A stretch of 64,000 nucleotides of DNA from Deltaproteobacteria bacterium HGW-Deltaproteobacteria-12 (lineage in GTDB: Bacteria > Desulfobacterota > Syntrophia > Syntrophales > Smithellaceae). Below, one piece after another: positions 61,142 through 64,000 of the stretch. The stretch lies in contig PHBK01000005.1 of NCBI GenBank assembly GCA_002840565.1, forward strand, positions 1 through 64,000, given 5' to 3'. Every line of letters starts with the position of its first letter. The first letter of the stretch is position 1. The notes beneath the pieces were generated by a model. That model saw nothing but the letters and a program-made list of their open reading frames with translations. It was not told the origin of the DNA and ran no database searches. Both the position numbers and the translations under genes were made by a program.

Positions 61142-62500
61142 ATGGCGAGAATTCTCGTTGTTGATGATGATCAGGGCATGAGAGAGTTTATGGAAATAAT
61201 GCTGATCAAAGAAGGTTATGAAGTAACAAGTGCGGAGGGGCCGGTCAAAGCAATCAGTCTTTGCCGTAAGGCTGCTTTCGATTTGGTTATTACTGATTTG
61301 AGAATGCCCAAAATTGACGGCATTGAATTTCTCAAAACCATCAAGGATCAGTACCCGGAAACAATAGTTATTCTAATTACTGCCTATGCCTCGGGGGAAA
61401 CGGCTGTCAATGCAATGAAAGAAGGCGCCTTTGATTACATCGAGAAAGGTGGAAGTATTGAAGAATTAAAGAAGATAGTACATTCAGCACTGCTCAAGAG
61501 AGGTCTTGTTGAAGAAAAGAAAGAAAATAGAGAAGTTACGGAAGAAACTCTGTTTTGCGACATGATCGGATCGACGCGGGAAATGCAGAAAATTTATACC
61601 ACAATTAAAAAAGTGGCAGACACACCGGCAAATATTTTAATTCTTGGTGAAAGCGGAACAGGAAAAGAGCTGGTAGCGAGGGCTATTCATGATAATTCTT
61701 CACGAGCTCAAATGCCCATAGTAGTCATCAATTGTGGGGGCATACCGGAGAACTTGCTGGAAAGCGAATTGTTCGGTTATATGAAAGGTTCTTTTACCGG
61801 TGCTTATGCCGACAAGCAAGGTCTGTTTGAAATGGCCCGGGGAGGAACAATTTTCCTCGATGAGATTGGGGAATTACCGCCTGTTTTACAGGTGAAACTT
61901 TTGCGGGTTGTTCAGGAGAAGACTTTCCGGCGTGTTGGTGGTGCGGAAAACATTAAGGTGGATGTCCGCATAATTTCAGCCACCAATCAAAATCTGGAGG
62001 AAAAAGTAAAAAAAGGAGAATTTCGGGAAGACCTTTATTTTCGACTGAATGTTATTCCTATTCGCGTACCTCCGCTTCGGGAACGAAAAGAGGACATACC
62101 CTTGTTGACCAAGCATTTCATCGAGAAGTATGCCCGGGAGTTTAATAAAGAAGTACGCACGATATCCACTTATGCAATGGAATTGTTAATGAACTATGCG
62201 TTTCCCGGTAATATTCGCGAATTGGAAAACATTATTGAACGCAGCGTAGCTATGGAAAGTTCCAATATTATTTTACCGGAGAATTTACTGCTTTCGGCAA
62301 GCAATGGCTTTGCTGATAATCTCCATATCGAGATTCCCGATAAAGGGATCAATCTAAATGAAGAAATGGAAAAGATAGAAAAGAAATTTATTGAAAAAGC
62401 ACTGCAGAAAGCCAAGGGATCAAAGACACGAACCGGCGAGTTGTTACAGGTTACATTCGACTCCCTGCGTTATCGAATAGAAAAATTGGGCATCGAATAG
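61142..62500 (+). CDS. Sigma54-dependent response regulator (PilR/NtrC-like)
   Basis: The 452-aa regulator has a REC domain with phosphoacceptor Asp52 (LVITDLRMPKIDG), an AAA+ domain (Walker A LGESGTGKELVARAIHDNS; FLDEIGELPPVLQVKLLRV; sigma54 loop GSFTGAYADK, with Ser in place of the first Ala of GAFTGA), and a Fis-type helix-turn-helix (GSKTRTGELLQVTFDSLRYRIEKL). It would activate RNA polymerase-sigma54 at target promoters when phosphorylated by the preceding kinase, 36 bp upstream. The REC C-terminus has DYIEKGGS where DYIxKPF is usual. Confidence 0.9.
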   Translation: MARILVVDDDQGMREFMEIMLIKEGYEVTSAEGPVKAISLCRKAAFDLVITDLRMPKIDGIEFLKTIKDQYPETIVILITAYASGETAVNAMKEGAFDYIEKGGSIEELKKIVHSALLKRGLVEEKKENREVTEETLFCDMIGSTREMQKIYTTIKKVADTPANILILGESGTGKELVARAIHDNSSRAQMPIVVINCGGIPENLLESELFGYMKGSFTGAYADKQGLFEMARGGTIFLDEIGELPPVLQVKLLRVVQEKTFRRVGGAENIKVDVRIISATNQNLEEKVKKGEFREDLYFRLNVIPIRVPPLRERKEDIPLLTKHFIEKYAREFNKEVRTISTYAMELLMNYAFPGNIRELENIIERSVAMESSNIILPENLLLSASNGFADNLHIEIPDKGINLNEEMEKIEKKFIEKALQKAKGSKTRTGELLQVTFDSLRYRIEKLGIE

Positions 62501-62514
62501 ATTAAGGGGAATTA

Positions 62515-63180
62515 ATGATGACAGCGACCTGTTTCCTGCTTCTTTTTCTGGCTGTAACCTTTGCCCATCTGATCTGTGAAGGTTTTATGCTAATGAAAGC
62601 CCGTTATTTGCTGAAGCCACTGCTCATACCGTCTCTAATCGCCTATTACCTGTCTTCAGCACAGGAGCCCAACTGGTTTCTCCTGTCGGCACTTTTTGCC
62701 TGCTGGCTGGGAGATGTTTTTCTGATGATCCCTGATCCACGCAAAACCAGAAAATTCTTTAAGCCGGGACTTGCCGCTTTTCTGCTGGGCCACATCTTTT
62801 ACATTGCCGTATTTGCTCCCTACGCGGCGACTCTGGATGTTTTTCCTGTCAGCGCCTGGTTGCTTTGCCTGATTTTTCTCGGAATGGGTATATTGGGATT
62901 TCGATTAATTGCTCCCCACGCCGGCGCGATGAAAAAGGCCATTATCGCCTATGTGATCGTGATTACGGCTATGGGCATCTCGACTGTTTTTGCCCTGGGG
63001 CAGGTTTCACTTGGCGGTGTAATTCTGGCAATGACCGGAGCTTTTATTTTCATGGTTTCTGATATCATAAATGCCTACAACAAGTTTGTTGCGGAAATAG
63101 CTCACGAGCGCATCTATACAATGAGCACCTACTTGCTGGGACAGTTTCTCCTGGTCCAGGGCGTTCTTTTATTTTCGTAG
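62515..63180 (+). CDS. YhhN family membrane protein (lysoplasmalogenase-like)
   Basis: The 221-aa polytopic membrane protein has seven to eight hydrophobic helices. Landmarks are LMKARYLLKPLLIPSLI, FACWLGDVFLMIPD with the conserved Asp, FLLGHIFYIAVFAP, and GAFIFMVSDIINAYNKF, all matching the YhhN/TMEM86 family, in which some members hydrolyse the vinyl-ether bond of lysoplasmalogen. Plasmalogens occur in anaerobic bacteria, so this role is plausible but unproven. Two ATG codons in a row follow AAGGGGA. It lies 14 bp after the response regulator. Confidence 0.82.
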   Translation: MMTATCFLLLFLAVTFAHLICEGFMLMKARYLLKPLLIPSLIAYYLSSAQEPNWFLLSALFACWLGDVFLMIPDPRKTRKFFKPGLAAFLLGHIFYIAVFAPYAATLDVFPVSAWLLCLIFLGMGILGFRLIAPHAGAMKKAIIAYVIVITAMGISTVFALGQVSLGGVILAMTGAFIFMVSDIINAYNKFVAEIAHERIYTMSTYLLGQFLLVQGVLLFS

Positions 63181-63212
63181 CTGTACGAAATCATTGACGG
63201 CGGATATAGAAA

Positions 63213-64000
63213 ATGCAGATTCTGCTTCCTTACGGTAAAAACGGGCTTCCAGTCAATGTCCCCGATGACGCGGATGTGATCACGCCGAAATTTGTTGCGG
63301 GCATTCCCGATGAATCTGCGGGGCTGATCCATGCTCTGCGCCATCCGCTGTTTGAGCGGCCATTACGAGATATTGCCGATCAGGGCGATGAAACAGTGAT
63401 CGTATTTCCCGACCGCAGCCGTCCTATGCCATCTTCACGGGTTCTTCCCGCCATCCTCAGCGAACTTTCCCACCTGCCGCCGAAAAGCATCACGCTGCTT
63501 AACGCGTTAGGACTTCATCGTCCCAACAGCCGGGAGGAATTGACAGATATGCTGGGAGCCGACATTATCGGTCGCTATCGCATAATTCAGCATAATCCCG
63601 AAGACAAGGACATGCTTGTGCATCTCGGCCGCACCTCCTTCGGTCACGAGATATGGATCAACCGGATATTTCTGGAGGCCAGGATCAAGGTGCTGACCGG
63701 TTTCATTGAACCCCATTTTTTTGCCGGTTTCTCCGGCGGTCCGAAAGCGGTAATGCCGGGCATCAGCGGTATCGAGACAATTATGGGGAACCATGAAGCA
63801 AGGATGATTACCCACCCCGGCGCCACCTGGGGAGAGACGCAGAATAATCCTATTTATGAGGAGATAGCCGAAGTAGCGGAAAAAGTAGGGCCGCAATTTC
63901 TTGTTAATGTCACCTTGAATCGACGGCGGGAGATCACGGGAATTTTTACCGGACAATGGCAGGAAGCTCACCGGTCCGGTTGCTCCTTCGTACGAAAGTC
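63213..64000 (+). CDS. LarA-like (nickel-dependent lactate racemase family, DUF2088) protein, cut by window end
   Basis: An open frame runs from the ATG at 63213 to the end of the window without a stop (262 codons visible). The N-terminal half has VIVFPDRSRPMPSSRVLP and NALGLHRPNSREE, and the C-terminal part begins with FIEPHFFAGFSGGPKAVMPG, where the His and Lys correspond to ligands/anchors of the nickel-pincer cofactor in LarA. Other homologues racemise or epimerise different 2-hydroxy acids, so lactate is not certain. The ribosome site is weak. larB/larC/larE are not in view. Confidence 0.82.
   Translation, partial: MQILLPYGKNGLPVNVPDDADVITPKFVAGIPDESAGLIHALRHPLFERPLRDIADQGDETVIVFPDRSRPMPSSRVLPAILSELSHLPPKSITLLNALGLHRPNSREELTDMLGADIIGRYRIIQHNPEDKDMLVHLGRTSFGHEIWINRIFLEARIKVLTGFIEPHFFAGFSGGPKAVMPGISGIETIMGNHEARMITHPGATWGETQNNPIYEEIAEVAEKVGPQFLVNVTLNRRREITGIFTGQWQEAHRSGCSFVRK

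Noticed and set aside
1..64000. CRISPR arrays, tRNA, rRNA, insertion sequences or prophage genes
   Set aside because: No regularly spaced direct repeats, no T-loop-like GGTTCAAATCC pattern in the gaps, and no transposase, integrase or phage structural motifs were found.

Overview
The window is 64 kb of a Gram-negative bacterial chromosome, moderately AT-rich and densely coded, with no rRNA, tRNA or CRISPR that I can see. LPS export genes (lptF, lptG) and a lipid A L-Ara4N pathway show an outer membrane. Several features fit a strictly anaerobic, syntrophic-type deltaproteobacterium (Syntrophales/Smithella/Syntrophus-like): many [4Fe-4S] ferredoxin-type proteins, a Re-citrate-synthase-like HMGL enzyme, a split biotin-dependent carboxylase, a short EF-Ts and a LarA-like protein. 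That placement is inference from gene content, not from a marker phylogeny.

Layout. 0.2-4.4 kb: a winged-helix/ferredoxin protein, panC-panD behind a leader with a perfect intrinsic terminator, and ahcY. 4.5-6.7 kb (minus strand): lptF-lptG. 6.8-16.9 kb: one tightly coupled envelope operon with a near-consensus promoter (GT9, GT39, PAP2 phosphatase, ArnT-like GT39, arnB, arnC, arnA as two separate genes, arnD). It should make and attach 4-amino-4-deoxy-L-arabinose to lipid A. 17.0-25.7 kb: an accessory block of seven exported proteins (NTF2-like, two paralogous alpha/beta hydrolases, a lipoprotein, a subclass-B3-like metallo-beta-lactamase, an N-acyl-D-amino-acid deacylase, a type B carboxylesterase). 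25.8-28.6 kb (minus strand): L,D-transpeptidase, VanX-like D,D-dipeptidase and a dicarboxylate/amino-acid symporter. 29-32.5 kb: biotin carboxylase plus a divergent carboxyltransferase-biotinyl subunit. 32.6-37.4 kb: M23 peptidase, secA, argJ. 37.5-45 kb: the conserved rpsB-tsf-pyrH-frr-uppS-cdsA-dxr-rseP run followed by tsaB. 45-51.2 kb: DUF362 ferredoxin protein, glutamine cyclotransferase, adk, a UvrD-type helicase, and metK behind a SAM-II-type riboswitch. 51.3-59.3 kb (minus strand): comEC, hisS, aspS, a Re-citrate-synthase-like enzyme fused to a sensor-like domain, and a DUF3617 protein. 59.4-64 kb: a PilS/PilR-like two-component pair, a YhhN membrane protein and a LarA-like gene cut by the window end.

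The most interesting points are: the SAM-II-like aptamer joined to a terminator/antiterminator ahead of a divergent MetK; an imperfect 125-bp palindromic element apparently inserted in frame near the 5' end of a GT39 gene; the HMGL-enzyme/sensor-domain fusion; the exported hydrolase block beside a D-Ala/peptidoglycan operon; and two housekeeping genes (panC, secA) whose ribosome binding sites lie directly behind intrinsic terminators. All function calls come from reading motifs and context; no database search was possible.
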